Source: Mesorhizobium sp. M1C.F.Ca.ET.210.01.1.1 (GTDB lineage Bacteria; Pseudomonadota; Alphaproteobacteria; Rhizobiales; Rhizobiaceae). Taken from it: a stretch of DNA of 64,000 bases. The notes under the pieces are model-generated. The model was not told where the DNA came from, searched no databases, and saw only the letters and a list, made by a program, of their open reading frames with translations. Made by a program: the position numbers and the translations under genes. The stretch is taken from the NCBI RefSeq assembly GCF_004791585.1, contig NZ_SRUU01000027.1, positions 30,261 to 94,260 on the forward strand, given 5' to 3'. Shown here piece by piece: positions 26,619 through 35,785 of the stretch (positions are counted from its first letter, which is position 1; the number at the start of each line of letters is the position of its first letter).

Positions 26619-27926
26619 TTGCGAAGCAAGGCATTGAACCCGTTCACATCGCTCCGGCGCCACCTTTCGCCGACACAGATCAACATCTACTTCTCGATCG
26701 TCTGCTTCTTCTCGCCGCCTGTGCTGGGATCGCTGGTCAGCTTCGTCTTCAATGGCGGCGCGCTGTGGTCGGTGTTTCTGCTTGCCTTCGGGCGGCGGCA
26801 GCTCAACATCGACCGGCCCATGCTCGCCATGACGGTGGCGATCTACGCCTATTGCGCGGCCATTGTGCTGGCTTCAATCGTCAACGGCACGCTGGCGGCA
26901 GATCTGCGGTTGTTCCTTCCGCTGCTCACCTTCCTGTTCTTTCCGATCTCCTATTCGACGTGGAGCATCACGGAAAAGACCATGCTTGTGCGCATCGTGG
27001 TGCTGGCGAGTGCCGCGGCGTGTTTCGGCGCGCTGCTGCTCGCCGTCATTCAGTATTACTGGGTCGGGGCCAGAGCCGAAGGCGGCGCCGGAAACGCAAT
27101 CGTATTTGCGACGGTGACCTGCCTTGCCGTGACTATGAGCCTCGCGGGCGCGCTGTCGGGCATCGAGAAGCGCTGGAAGCTGCTGAGCCTTGCAGCACTT
27201 GCGGGGACTTTGGCCGTGCTTTATTCGGGCTCCCGCATCATCTGGCTGGCGCTGCTGCTTTCGGGCCTGGTGGTGCTCTTGATCAACCGGCGCGGACTGA
27301 GCGGGCTGAAACTTACGCGCCTCGCGCTGATAACCGGCGGGGCCTGCCTGCTGCTCGCCGCGATCGCGTTTCCCGTCATTGCCGATCGCGCTGACTTCCT
27401 TTTCAGCGACCTGGATGCGCTGGCCACCAAGAACGACCATACGACGGCGATCGGACTGCGGGTGGCGATGTGGGAGATCGGCGCGAAGGCGTTTCACGAT
27501 GCTCCGATTTTCGGGCATAGCATCAGCGGCAGCCGGGCGCTGATGAAACAGGGTTTTCACAATCAATTCGGCATGGACGCAGGTTACAACCATTATCACA
27601 ACGGCTTTCTGACCGCGGCGGTGCAGGCCGGCCTGCTGGGAGCGTTGGCCCTGGCGGCGATCTTCGTCGTCGCGGCCCGGAACGCGGCAAGGGTGCTGCG
27701 GCTCGGCACCGACCCGCTGGAACGGTTCGGTGCGACGATGATCATAGTCACGGTGATCACCTATCTCATCGGCGGGCTGACCGGCATCCTGGTCGGCCAT
27801 GACCTTCTCGATTCGACGCTGATGGTGTTCCTGGTCTCTGGAACCTATCTGGCCTGCGGACGAACGATTTCGCCGAGCGGCAAGAGCGCCGCGGCCATCC
27901 CGCCGGCCGCCAGCCAACCGTCATGA
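26619..27926 (+). CDS. O-antigen ligase/polymerase-like membrane protein (WaaL/Wzy type)
   Basis: A 435-residue protein with about ten to twelve hydrophobic segments and a large periplasmic loop (about residues 265-320) containing HNQFGMDAGYNHYHNGFL. The loop ends in the NxYHNxxL pattern seen in O-antigen ligases. In an ABC-exported O-antigen pathway a ligase joins the finished chain to lipid A core, which fits the wzm/wzt pair downstream; a polymerase role cannot be excluded. The start is uncertain: TTG at 26619 or 26634, neither with an ideal ribosome binding site. Its last four bases overlap the next gene. Confidence 0.78.
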   Translation: MRSKALNPFTSLRRHLSPTQINIYFSIVCFFSPPVLGSLVSFVFNGGALWSVFLLAFGRRQLNIDRPMLAMTVAIYAYCAAIVLASIVNGTLAADLRLFLPLLTFLFFPISYSTWSITEKTMLVRIVVLASAAACFGALLLAVIQYYWVGARAEGGAGNAIVFATVTCLAVTMSLAGALSGIEKRWKLLSLAALAGTLAVLYSGSRIIWLALLLSGLVVLLINRRGLSGLKLTRLALITGGACLLLAAIAFPVIADRADFLFSDLDALATKNDHTTAIGLRVAMWEIGAKAFHDAPIFGHSISGSRALMKQGFHNQFGMDAGYNHYHNGFLTAAVQAGLLGALALAAIFVVAARNAARVLRLGTDPLERFGATMIIVTVITYLIGGLTGILVGHDLLDSTLMVFLVSGTYLACGRTISPSGKSAAAIPPAASQPS

Positions 27927-28864
27927 AGGTTCTTGTCACCGGCGCGACCGGCTTCATCGGGCAGCGGGTCGTCGAGCGGCTGCAAGAGACCGGATTTGAC
28001 ATTCGGGTCGCTTCCCGCCGGCCGGAACAGCTGCCGGCCGCAGACGATGCCGTCCCACTGCCCGGCACCGATGCTGCTGACGAAGCCTTCCTGGCGGTGA
28101 TGCGCGGTGTGACGCATGTCGTTCACTGCGCGGCGCTAAACAACGACCGGGACGCCGGCGAAGCCGACTACCGGGCTGCCAACGCGACGCTGACCGGGCG
28201 GCTGGCCAAGGCAGCGGCCGCATGTGCCGGCGGGCGCTTCATCTACCTTTCCTCGATCCGCGCCGTGGCCGGCCCCGGCTTCAGTGGCACGATCAATGAG
28301 GCGACGCCCCCTGCCCCGCAATGCGCTTATGGCCGCTCCAAGCTCGATGGCGAGATCAGGATGCTCGAGGCTTACGCGCCGGCCGGACGCGCGGATGCCA
28401 CGGCGCTACGTCTGCCGCCCGTCTATGGCGAAGGCATGAGGGGAAACTTGGCCTCGCTGATGCGGCTTGCCGACACTGCCCTGCCGCTGCCAGCCGGCGC
28501 CCTGGCGGGGGTGCGTTCGCTGATCGCGTCCGAAACGGCCGCGAGCGCGGTGCTGCATCTTCTGAGCCGTCTGGGCCCGCTTCGCCCGGCCTATGTCGCA
28601 GGCAATGCTTCCCCTCTTGCGATGTCCGAGATCATCACCGCATTTCGGCAAGGTCTCGGCCGTCCGCCGCGCCTTTTGCCTGTGCCGGCCTTGCCTCTTC
28701 GGCTGGCGGCAACCCTCTTTGGCAGGCAGGCGTCATGGCAGGCCTTGACCGCGACCCAGATCTGCGATCCGTCACTGCTGGTATCGGAAGGCTGGGCACC
28801 GGAGACCGATACGCTCGACCGGCTGCGCGACCTAGCGCGAAAGGAGGCCGGTCAGGCCCGGTAG
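27923..28864 (+). CDS. NAD-dependent epimerase/ketoreductase (WreQ/WbpV-like)
   Basis: A 313-residue extended short-chain dehydrogenase with GATGFIG at the N-terminus, SS(I)RA and a YGRSK catalytic pair. Genes of this type beside a WbpM-like dehydratase and a small phosphoglycosyl transferase reduce UDP-4-keto-6-deoxy-GlcNAc to UDP-QuiNAc or the Fuc epimer (WreQ in Rhizobium etli, WbpV in Pseudomonas). The assignment to that step is by context. ATGA overlap with the upstream ligase-like gene; its 3' end overlaps the convergent sugar transferase by 13 bases. Confidence 0.78.
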   Translation: MKVLVTGATGFIGQRVVERLQETGFDIRVASRRPEQLPAADDAVPLPGTDAADEAFLAVMRGVTHVVHCAALNNDRDAGEADYRAANATLTGRLAKAAAACAGGRFIYLSSIRAVAGPGFSGTINEATPPAPQCAYGRSKLDGEIRMLEAYAPAGRADATALRLPPVYGEGMRGNLASLMRLADTALPLPAGALAGVRSLIASETAASAVLHLLSRLGPLRPAYVAGNASPLAMSEIITAFRQGLGRPPRLLPVPALPLRLAATLFGRQASWQALTATQICDPSLLVSEGWAPETDTLDRLRDLARKEAGQAR

Positions 28865-29388
28865 AACGTGCCCAGCAATATTCTAAGATCGAAGCTGATC
28901 GAAGCGGCCTTGACATAGGTGGCGTCGGTCTCGGCGCAGAGTCTTGGGTCGGACATGTCGATGCCCTTGATCTGGGCCAGCCCGGTGATGCCCGGAAGTG
29001 CCCCCAGCACGCCCAGCCGCTGCCGATGCCCGATCAACTCCGTCTGCGTCGGCAGGCATGGACGGGGGCCAACAAGGCTCATCTCCCCTTTCAGCACGTT
29101 CCAGAGCTGCGGCAGTTCGTCGATCTTGGTTGCGCGCAGCACCTTGCCCGCCGCGGTGACCGACCTGGCCGGCGCCTCGTGCGTGGGCAGGGACGGCGTG
29201 CCCCGATGCATGGTGCGCAGCTTGTGGCAGGCAAAGAGAGCACCGTCCCGCCCGACGCGCGGTTGCGAGAAGATGGCCGGTCCGGGCGATGTCGCCCTGA
29301 CCGCCAGCATGGCGACCAGCACGATTGGCGACGTCGCCGCCAGCATGACGGCCGCGATAATCACGTCGAAAGCCCGCTTTGCCGTCAC
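28852..29388 (-). CDS. Initiating phosphoglycosyl transferase (bacterial sugar transferase, WreU-like)
   Basis: A 178-residue monotopic enzyme that transfers a sugar phosphate from UDP-sugar to undecaprenyl phosphate, starting the repeat unit. It has one N-terminal membrane helix (VIIAAVMLAATSPIVLVAMLAV), then the family motifs KLRTM, ATKIDELPQLWNVLKGEMSLVGPRP and PGITGLAQ. The Asp-Glu pair of the catalytic core (IDELPQ) is present. Its size is like PglC/WreU rather than the large WbaP type. Next to the dehydratase, it probably uses UDP-QuiNAc. Confidence 0.88.
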   Translation of the reverse strand: MTAKRAFDVIIAAVMLAATSPIVLVAMLAVRATSPGPAIFSQPRVGRDGALFACHKLRTMHRGTPSLPTHEAPARSVTAAGKVLRATKIDELPQLWNVLKGEMSLVGPRPCLPTQTELIGHRQRLGVLGALPGITGLAQIKGIDMSDPRLCAETDATYVKAASISFDLRILLGTFYRA

Positions 29389-29411
29389 GGCTTAGATCCG
29401 GCGCCGACATA

Positions 29412-29430
29412 GCGCATTTTGGGCAACATG
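29412..29430. repeat. REP-like half element, copy D
   Basis: GCGCATTTTGGGCAACATG is a diverged half copy of the palindromic element seen at 10255 and 53186. It lies in the 44-base spacer between the sugar transferase start and the dehydratase stop. Confidence 0.4.
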
Positions 29431-29432
29431 TA

Positions 29433-31442
29433 TTAGCCGATCTGCCCAGCCGTTTTCGGTACCGCCGGCTCGGCCGCGCCGCCGGCGCCCTCCTGCGTCC
29501 GGTACAGCCCCGCCAAGATCGCAAGCGCCGTTGCCTTGTCGCGATCGTGCATCGCGCTCACCAGCGCCGGCAGCGTGGCCTCGATCCTCGGCCATTCCAC
29601 GACGTCTGACCTGAGGCCGAAGATCTTGGCGGTGTCGAGCTTGACGACCTCTTCGTTCTCGCCATGCAGCGTCTCGTGCAGCTTCTCGCCGGGCCTGATA
29701 CCGGTGAAGCGGATCGGAATGTCGGTATAGGGACTCTTGCCGGCCATGCGGATCATGGTTTCGGCGACTTCGAGGATCGGCACGGGCTTGCCCATGTCGA
29801 GCATGTAGATGGCGTAGTCGTCCCTGCCCTGGCGCTGCTCGGCATCCGCGGCCGACATGATGACAAGGTCGACGGCCTCGGCCACCGTCATGAAATAGCG
29901 CGTCATGCGCCGGTCGGTGATGGTGACCGGCCCGCCGGCTTCGATCTGCGCCTGGAAGATGGTCGCCACCGAGCCATTGGAGGCGAAGACATTGCCGAAG
30001 CGCACGGCGATGAACTTGGTGCCAGGACGACCGTTCAGCCCGCCGGCATGGAAAAGCGAGGGCGCCGCTTGGGCTTCATGCAGCGAGGAGACGATCTGCT
30101 CGGCCGCCCGCTTGGTGGCGCCAAGAACCGAAGTCGGGTCGACAGCCTTGTCGCTGGAAATCAGCAGGAACTGCGGCACCCCGCATTCGGCGGCGACCTC
30201 GGCGCAGGCGAGCGTGCCGAAAACATTCGTCTCGATCGCCGCTTCCCAGTTCTCTTCCAAGAGCGGCACGTGTTTCAGCGCCGCGGCGTGAAAGATGATC
30301 GAGGGTTTGAACTCGCTGACGAGGCGCATCATGTTGGGCCGGTCGGTGACGTCGACGATGCGGCTGGTCAGCCTGTCGCGGTCCTTCTCGTCGATCATCT
30401 GGTCGAGCTGGAAAATGCCGAATTCGGAATTGTCGGCCACCAGCACCGCCTCGGCGCCGAGCTCCAGCGAGCGCTTGACCAGGACACGGCCGATGGAACC
30501 GGCGCCGCCCGTGACCAGCACGCGCTTGCCGCCGACGAAGGCGCCGATGCGCGCCGTGTCGGTGGCGACGGCCGAGCGGCGCATGATTGTTTCCATCTCG
30601 ACCGCGTCGAGAACCAGCTTGCCGCCCTGCCCCAGTTCCGAAAGGCCGGAGAACTGGACGACGGCGATGCCGCTGTGGCGGGCGACGCGCACCAGCTCGG
30701 CATAGTCCTCGATCTCGCGCTCGGCCCCGTTGCCGAAGATCAGCAGGTCGAGGTTTTCCGTGCCCTTGACATAGTCCTCCAGCACCTCGACCAGGCGCGG
30801 ACGGAGCGCCACGACCGGAACGCCCTGGATCTGGGTGCCAAGCGGCGCATCGGCCTCGGTCGCCATGATGCCGGCGATGGCGTATTCGGCCGGCACGGCC
30901 GTGCGGGTGAAGCGGACAATCACGTCGGCCTCGCTCAGCCGGCCGATGAACAGCGCCTGCTTGATCGGCGCGTCGCCCGGGGCGCGGCGCAGGATGCGCC
31001 AGGAGGCGCCGTCGCGGAGGAAGCGATAATAGAGTCTGGGCGCCGAAATGATGGTGAAGGAGACCAGGAAGAAGACGATGAACTGGCGTTCGTTGAGGCC
31101 GGAAACCGGCTGATAGAAGGAGCGGAAGGCAACTGCGGCCAAATAGAGGACCACCGTCAGGCTTCCGCAACCCTTCAGGATGTTGAAGAAATCTGGCGTG
31201 GAGGCGAAGCGCCAGACGGTGCTGTAGAGGCCGCTATAGCGAAACAGCAGATGGGCGGTGAGCACGATGACCGCCCAGCAGGCCAGCCCGCCGGAGGAGA
31301 AGGCGTCGAAGGACAGCCGCGACTGCGACAGGGTGAGGCTGAGCGCCACAGAAACCAGGACCATTACAAGGTCCTGGACCATGATGATGGCGCGCCGCAT
31401 CTTCGGTCGGATCCCCGATACGGCTTCTGCATATGCAGTCAT
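29433..31442 (-). CDS. Membrane-bound UDP-GlcNAc 4,6-dehydratase (WbpM/CapD/WreV family)
   Basis: A 669-residue protein with four membrane helices in the first 160 residues, a CoA-binding-like Rossmann region, and a C-terminal dehydratase domain. That domain has the NAD-binding GGAGSIG loop near residue 314, SSDKAVDPTSVLGATKR in place of the usual YxxxK, and GIRPGEKLHE. It converts UDP-GlcNAc to the 4-keto-6-deoxy sugar. With the ketoreductase and the phosphoglycosyl transferase it matches the WreV-WreQ-WreU set for O-antigen initiation in Rhizobium etli. Confidence 0.92.
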   Translation of the reverse strand: MTAYAEAVSGIRPKMRRAIIMVQDLVMVLVSVALSLTLSQSRLSFDAFSSGGLACWAVIVLTAHLLFRYSGLYSTVWRFASTPDFFNILKGCGSLTVVLYLAAVAFRSFYQPVSGLNERQFIVFFLVSFTIISAPRLYYRFLRDGASWRILRRAPGDAPIKQALFIGRLSEADVIVRFTRTAVPAEYAIAGIMATEADAPLGTQIQGVPVVALRPRLVEVLEDYVKGTENLDLLIFGNGAEREIEDYAELVRVARHSGIAVVQFSGLSELGQGGKLVLDAVEMETIMRRSAVATDTARIGAFVGGKRVLVTGGAGSIGRVLVKRSLELGAEAVLVADNSEFGIFQLDQMIDEKDRDRLTSRIVDVTDRPNMMRLVSEFKPSIIFHAAALKHVPLLEENWEAAIETNVFGTLACAEVAAECGVPQFLLISSDKAVDPTSVLGATKRAAEQIVSSLHEAQAAPSLFHAGGLNGRPGTKFIAVRFGNVFASNGSVATIFQAQIEAGGPVTITDRRMTRYFMTVAEAVDLVIMSAADAEQRQGRDDYAIYMLDMGKPVPILEVAETMIRMAGKSPYTDIPIRFTGIRPGEKLHETLHGENEEVVKLDTAKIFGLRSDVVEWPRIEATLPALVSAMHDRDKATALAILAGLYRTQEGAGGAAEPAVPKTAGQIG

Positions 31443-31697
31443 TGGGCAGTACTGAACTCCAGGCGCAAGGACACAATTACCAGAACGGCGCCGGATCGAC
31501 CATCGTCCGCCGCCACTCTGGATTGCAAATCCCCAACCCTGTCACCCGGCTATCGCATTAGCGCGGAGTTTGGGGGACCGCCAGAGGATTTTTGGGAAGC
31601 AGGGGCCGTCAGTCGTCCTGGAACCCCTGCAGGCGGCCGGTATCACAGAGCGGCTGGCTCCACATCGCGGCCGGAAAGGCTGCGCTGGACCCGTCGT

Positions 31698-32816
31698 TCA
31701 GCGAACGCGGCCCTCGAGTTGATGGTAAAGCTCGGCATAGGATTTCCCCATCCTTTCGGCGGTGAACAGGCGGGCGTACCGATCGCGCGCGGCTCGTCCC
31801 CAGTCCGCCGCCTCGGTCGGTGATTCGATCAACCGGTTGATCGCTTCGGCAAGCCGTGCCGGGTCGGACGGGGGAACCACTAGCCCGGTCTGGCCGGCCT
31901 TGTTGACGTAGCTGGTGCCCGTTCCGATTTCGCAGGAGATCATCGGTTTGCCGCACATCGCTGCCTCGACCAGCGAAACCCCGTAGGCCTCCGACCTTTG
32001 GTTCGAAGGAAAAACCAGGCCGCGACAATTGTGGAGCAGCGCCATCTTGCGCGGCTCGGCCACCTCGCCGAGGAAAAGCACATTTTCGCGGCGCAATGTC
32101 GCGGCCTGTTGCCTGAGCTCCCGTTCGATGGGCCCCGACCCGGCAATGACGATCTTGCACCGCGCCTGACCGGCGGCATGGATCAGAACATCCAGCCCCT
32201 TGTAGTAGCGCAGGACGCCGACGAACAGCACGAACGGCTCCGGCACCGTCGCACGGCACCAGTTGATGTCGGCCTCGCCCGGCGGGGGATAGGCGCCCTC
32301 GTCGATGCCGATGGGAATGACCTTCGATTTCGCCCTGAACGCCCCGAGAACAGGGCTCGATTCCAGGTAGTTCGGCGATGTCGCCACGATCGCATCGACA
32401 TCCCCCAGGAAGCGCATCATCAAAGGCCGGTAGAAGGGCAGGATGAGCCTCTGTTTGACGATGTCGGAATGATAGGTGACGACGGCCGGCTTGCCGTGAC
32501 CGGACTGAAAATGCACCACGTCCATCAGCGGCCAGGGGAAGTGGTAGTGGATCAGGTCGGCCTTGGCCGAGGCGGCCCGGAATTTGCGGAAGACCTCGCG
32601 CGAGAATCCGGTCGAGGCCAGCTCGAAATCCAGCCTGGCCTTGGTGGCCAGATGTTCGTCCAGGCGTTTGGTGTTTTCGTCCGGAGCACGGCTCAGCGAC
32701 AGCACTTCGGTCTCTACGCCGTAAGCCGCCGTGCTTTGAGCGATGGCATGGATCGTCCGCTCCACCCCGCCGAAGCTGTCCGGCCAGTACGTCTTGAAGA
32801 AATGCAGGACTTTCAA
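31698..32816 (-). CDS. Glycosyltransferase family 4
   Basis: A 372-residue GT-B enzyme. It begins MKVLHFFKTYWPDSFGGVERTI, with the Gly-rich acceptor loop typical of GT4, and the donor-side region reads SEAYGVSLVEAAMCGKPMIS (an EX7E-like motif, somewhat divergent from the usual EGFG). It probably adds one sugar of the repeat unit at the cytoplasmic face. The ATG overlaps the TGA of the upstream glycosyltransferase. Linkage and donor cannot be told from sequence. A spacer of 255 bases follows before the dehydratase gene. Confidence 0.88.
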   Translation of the reverse strand: MKVLHFFKTYWPDSFGGVERTIHAIAQSTAAYGVETEVLSLSRAPDENTKRLDEHLATKARLDFELASTGFSREVFRKFRAASAKADLIHYHFPWPLMDVVHFQSGHGKPAVVTYHSDIVKQRLILPFYRPLMMRFLGDVDAIVATSPNYLESSPVLGAFRAKSKVIPIGIDEGAYPPPGEADINWCRATVPEPFVLFVGVLRYYKGLDVLIHAAGQARCKIVIAGSGPIERELRQQAATLRRENVLFLGEVAEPRKMALLHNCRGLVFPSNQRSEAYGVSLVEAAMCGKPMISCEIGTGTSYVNKAGQTGLVVPPSDPARLAEAINRLIESPTEAADWGRAARDRYARLFTAERMGKSYAELYHQLEGRVR

Positions 32817-33937
32817 GCGTCGGTCTTTCGTCTTTGCCGGATGGCCTGCTCGAAGATCCGCAGCATGCCCTTGGCGTAATTCTCCCAGGTGAATCGCCCG
32901 GCATTCTCGCGCGCGCCGGCGGCGATCCCGTCCCGGAATTCCGCATCGCTGCAGAGCCGGCCGAATGCGGCTGAGATCGCGGCCGGATCGTTCGGGTCGA
33001 CGAGGACGGCATTGTCTCCGGCGACTTCGGGCATCGACGAAGTGTTCGACGTCAGCACCGGTTTGCCGAATGACTGCGCCTCGACGATCGGGAACCCGAA
33101 ACCTTCATAAAGCGACGGCATCGCCAGGAAAAGGCAGTTTGCGTAGAGCGTGGCGAGCACGCGATCGTCGACGAATCCGGTGAATTTGATGTTGGTCTCC
33201 CATCCGCCCTCGCGCACCTGGTCGGCCAGGCGCGTCTGCTTCCACCCCTTGCCGCCGACGATGACCAGATCGCAGCCGGAGCGGGTGCCGGCTGGCAGCA
33301 GGCCATAGGCCTTGATCAGATTGGCGAGGTTTTTGCGAGGCTCGAGCGTGCCGACAAAAAGCGCGTAGGGCCTGGTTATGCCGAGCGGTTCAAGGCTCGA
33401 AACATCCCCGGGAGCCGGCAGCGCGGTCGCTCCGGGGGCGACTGTGCTGACCGGCGATTTCAGCCAGGGGAACGCGCTCATCAACGCGGTCGCTGTTGCT
33501 GTCGAATCCGCGACCACGACATCGGCCTTTCGCAAGGCGGGTTTCATCAGAAGGCGCTCGCCGATCAAAGTCCGGGCTCGCATGGTTTCGGGCGCGTGCA
33601 CCCAGACGAGGTCGTGGATGGTGACAACTCGTGCCATTGTGCTGTCGAGAACGAACGGCAGGCGATGCGATGGGCCCCAGAATACCTCCACGCGGCCGCG
33701 CCGAGCCAGGGAGGGCAGCACAGCCTGACCCCAATAGCTTCGCGCGAGGGGTCCCTTGAAGCTGGCAAGCTGCACGGAAACGCCATGCGGAATGTCGTAA
33801 TGCGCGCTGACAGCATCCGGCGCGTAGACCACGACATCACCACCCTCCGCCGCCAGAGCCTTGATCGCATTGTAGACGAACCGGCCGATTCCATCGGTGG
33901 CCGATAAGAGATTCCTGCCGTCGATCCCGATTTTCAA
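32813..33937 (-). CDS. Glycosyltransferase family 4 (mannosyl/rhamnosyl-type)
   Basis: A 374-residue GT-B protein with IGIDGRNL at the N-terminus, FVGTLEPRKNL in the donor domain and SLYEGFGFPIVEAQSFGKPV as the EX7E motif. GDP-mannose- and GDP-rhamnose-using enzymes often look like this, which fits the GDP-sugar genes nearby, but the donor is not proven. The start chosen is the TTG at 33937 (GGGGAAACC upstream); the frame is open to 34369 without resemblance to the family. It is translationally coupled to the next GT by ATGA. Confidence 0.88.
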   Translation of the reverse strand: MKIGIDGRNLLSATDGIGRFVYNAIKALAAEGGDVVVYAPDAVSAHYDIPHGVSVQLASFKGPLARSYWGQAVLPSLARRGRVEVFWGPSHRLPFVLDSTMARVVTIHDLVWVHAPETMRARTLIGERLLMKPALRKADVVVADSTATATALMSAFPWLKSPVSTVAPGATALPAPGDVSSLEPLGITRPYALFVGTLEPRKNLANLIKAYGLLPAGTRSGCDLVIVGGKGWKQTRLADQVREGGWETNIKFTGFVDDRVLATLYANCLFLAMPSLYEGFGFPIVEAQSFGKPVLTSNTSSMPEVAGDNAVLVDPNDPAAISAAFGRLCSDAEFRDGIAAGARENAGRFTWENYAKGMLRIFEQAIRQRRKTDA

Positions 33938-34175
33938 TGGTTTCCCCGGAAATGAGCTGAGCGAAGGATTCCGGACATTTGCACCGTGGATAGGAGAGGC
34001 GTTGGAGACGCAATGCGCCTGGCGCGTATTGCGAGGCTGGCCCCTAGCATACATCTCGCCAATTCGGTAACGCGAAGGTGGAAAGACAGTCTCGCATGGG
34101 GAAAATAGCTTGCGCCTCAGCCTGAGGATGGTAGATGCACGGCTTGTCCAATTTCCACAACTCGAGGGGGATCTT

Positions 34176-35156
34176 CTGCCAAAGCTGATTATCCAGATTC
34201 CTTGCTTCAACGAAGCCGAAACACTGGCGATAGCGCTGAGCGATCTGCCGCGGACCGTCGCAGGCTTCGACAGCGTCGAATGGTTGGTGATCGATGACGG
34301 AAGCACGGATGAAACGGTCAGGGTCGCCAGGGAAAACGGCGTCGACCACATCGTCAGGCACACCAGCAATCGCGGTCTCGCCTATGCCTTCATGACGGGT
34401 ATCGAAGCCTGCCTGGCCCGTGGCGCGGATGTCATCGTCAACACGGATGCCGACAACCAGTACCATGCCGCCGACGTTCCGGCCCTTGTCAATCCGGTGC
34501 TTGAAGGGCGCGCGGATATGGTCATCGGCGCCCGGCCGATATCGGAGATAGAACATTTCTCCCCGGTCAAGAAGCTCCTGCAGAAGATCGGCAGCTGGGT
34601 GGTTCGGGTCAGCAGTGGCACTGATGTGCAGGACGCCCCGAGTGGATTTCGCGCGATCTCGCGAAATGCCGCGCAGCGGCTGATGGTGTTCAACAACTAC
34701 ACCTACACGCTGGAAACCATTATTCAGGCCGGTCGCAAGAACATGCGCGTGGTTTCGGTGCCGATCCGCGTTAACGGCGATTTACGACCGTCGCGGCTGG
34801 TCAAGAGCATTCCATCGTACATAAAGCGATCGATCTTCACCATCGTGCGCATCTTCGTCATCTATCAGCCGGCGCGCTTCTTCGGCATTGTCGCGGCGGT
34901 TCTCTTCGGACTTGGTTTCCTGATCGGCCTGCGCTTCCTCTATTTTTATCTGGCTGAAGGTGTCAGCGGTCACGTTCAGTCAGTTGTGTTGGCGGGCGCG
35001 CTGATGAGCATGGGCTTCCAGGCCCTTCTTGTCGCCTTTCTGGCCGACGTGATAGCTGCCAATCGCAAGCTTCTCGAAGACATTCGCTACACGCAGCGTT
35101 CGACCCAGGGAGATGGCGTCAAGATCCCCACTCGCGATAGAACGAAAGCTGCCTAA
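34176..35156 (+). CDS. Polyprenyl-phosphate sugar transferase, GT2 (DPM1-like) with two C-terminal TM helices
   Basis: The GT2 domain has PCFNEAETL, VIDDGSTDETV, NTDADNQY and the GARPI loop. Two membrane helices follow (GIVAAVLFGLGFLIGLRFLYF and SVVLAGALMSMGFQALLVAFLA). Such enzymes make undecaprenyl-phosphate-linked sugars. Family members usually begin MPKLIIQIPC; here those residues follow a CTG at 34176 preceded by GAGGGGG at a good distance. I therefore propose a CTG start (326 residues). In-frame TTG at 34110 and ATG at 34128 have poor ribosome binding sites. Confidence 0.85.
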   Translation: MPKLIIQIPCFNEAETLAIALSDLPRTVAGFDSVEWLVIDDGSTDETVRVARENGVDHIVRHTSNRGLAYAFMTGIEACLARGADVIVNTDADNQYHAADVPALVNPVLEGRADMVIGARPISEIEHFSPVKKLLQKIGSWVVRVSSGTDVQDAPSGFRAISRNAAQRLMVFNNYTYTLETIIQAGRKNMRVVSVPIRVNGDLRPSRLVKSIPSYIKRSIFTIVRIFVIYQPARFFGIVAAVLFGLGFLIGLRFLYFYLAEGVSGHVQSVVLAGALMSMGFQALLVAFLADVIAANRKLLEDIRYTQRSTQGDGVKIPTRDRTKAA

Positions 35157-35203
35157 GCGAATGAACGATAGCTGGCGGGCGAGCGACGGGAGAGTGCGAT
35201 CTT

Positions 35204-35782
35204 ATGGCTGATCAAAGTGCGGAGGGAATGCTTTCCCCATTCCTGCGGCGGCAACGGATTTCGGCCGTTCGGCCGTTCCTGCAAGGCCGTGTGTTGGACA
35301 TTGGCTGCGGAAGTGGCGCGCTGGCGGCATATGTCGACAAAGCCAACTATGTAGGCATAGATCCAGACCCAGTTTCGATTGCCACTGCCCGCAATAGTTT
35401 TCCGGGGCACACCTTCATCCAGCGGCTGACGCTGGAGGGGGATACGTTTGATACCGTCGTGGCGCTGGCGGTTATAGAGCATGTGCCGGATCCAGTTGTC
35501 TTCCTGACAGGGCTGAAAGCGAACCTGCTGTGCGTACCGTCAGCACGGATCGTATGCACTACGCCGCATCCGACGATGGACTGGATTCATTGGATTGGAT
35601 CTAGAATAGGCCTATTCAGCCGCAGCGCGAACGAAGAGCATGAGGACCTGCTGAATCGCAGAAGTCTAGTGGAAGCGGGCCGCAAAGCTGGTCTGCGGGA
35701 GACGAACTATCGGCGATTCCTTGGTGGCGCCAATCAGGTCATCGCGTTTAAGCATGATGGCGATAACAGGAAAGCAGCATAG
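35204..35782 (+). CDS. Class I SAM-dependent methyltransferase
   Basis: A 192-residue protein with a motif I reading VLDIGCGSGALA near residue 30 and the acidic VGIDPDP after it, then VVALAVIEHVPDP. It is likely to methylate a sugar or lipid-linked intermediate made by the locus. It follows the GT2 gene by 47 bases and precedes another methyltransferase by three bases. Confidence 0.82.
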   Translation: MADQSAEGMLSPFLRRQRISAVRPFLQGRVLDIGCGSGALAAYVDKANYVGIDPDPVSIATARNSFPGHTFIQRLTLEGDTFDTVVALAVIEHVPDPVVFLTGLKANLLCVPSARIVCTTPHPTMDWIHWIGSRIGLFSRSANEEHEDLLNRRSLVEAGRKAGLRETNYRRFLGGANQVIAFKHDGDNRKAA

Positions 35783-35785
35783 CGG

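Noticed and set aside
29664..31823. 719-residue plus-strand open frame opposite the dehydratase
   Set aside because: Shadow of the WbpM-like gene, lacking any motif of its own.
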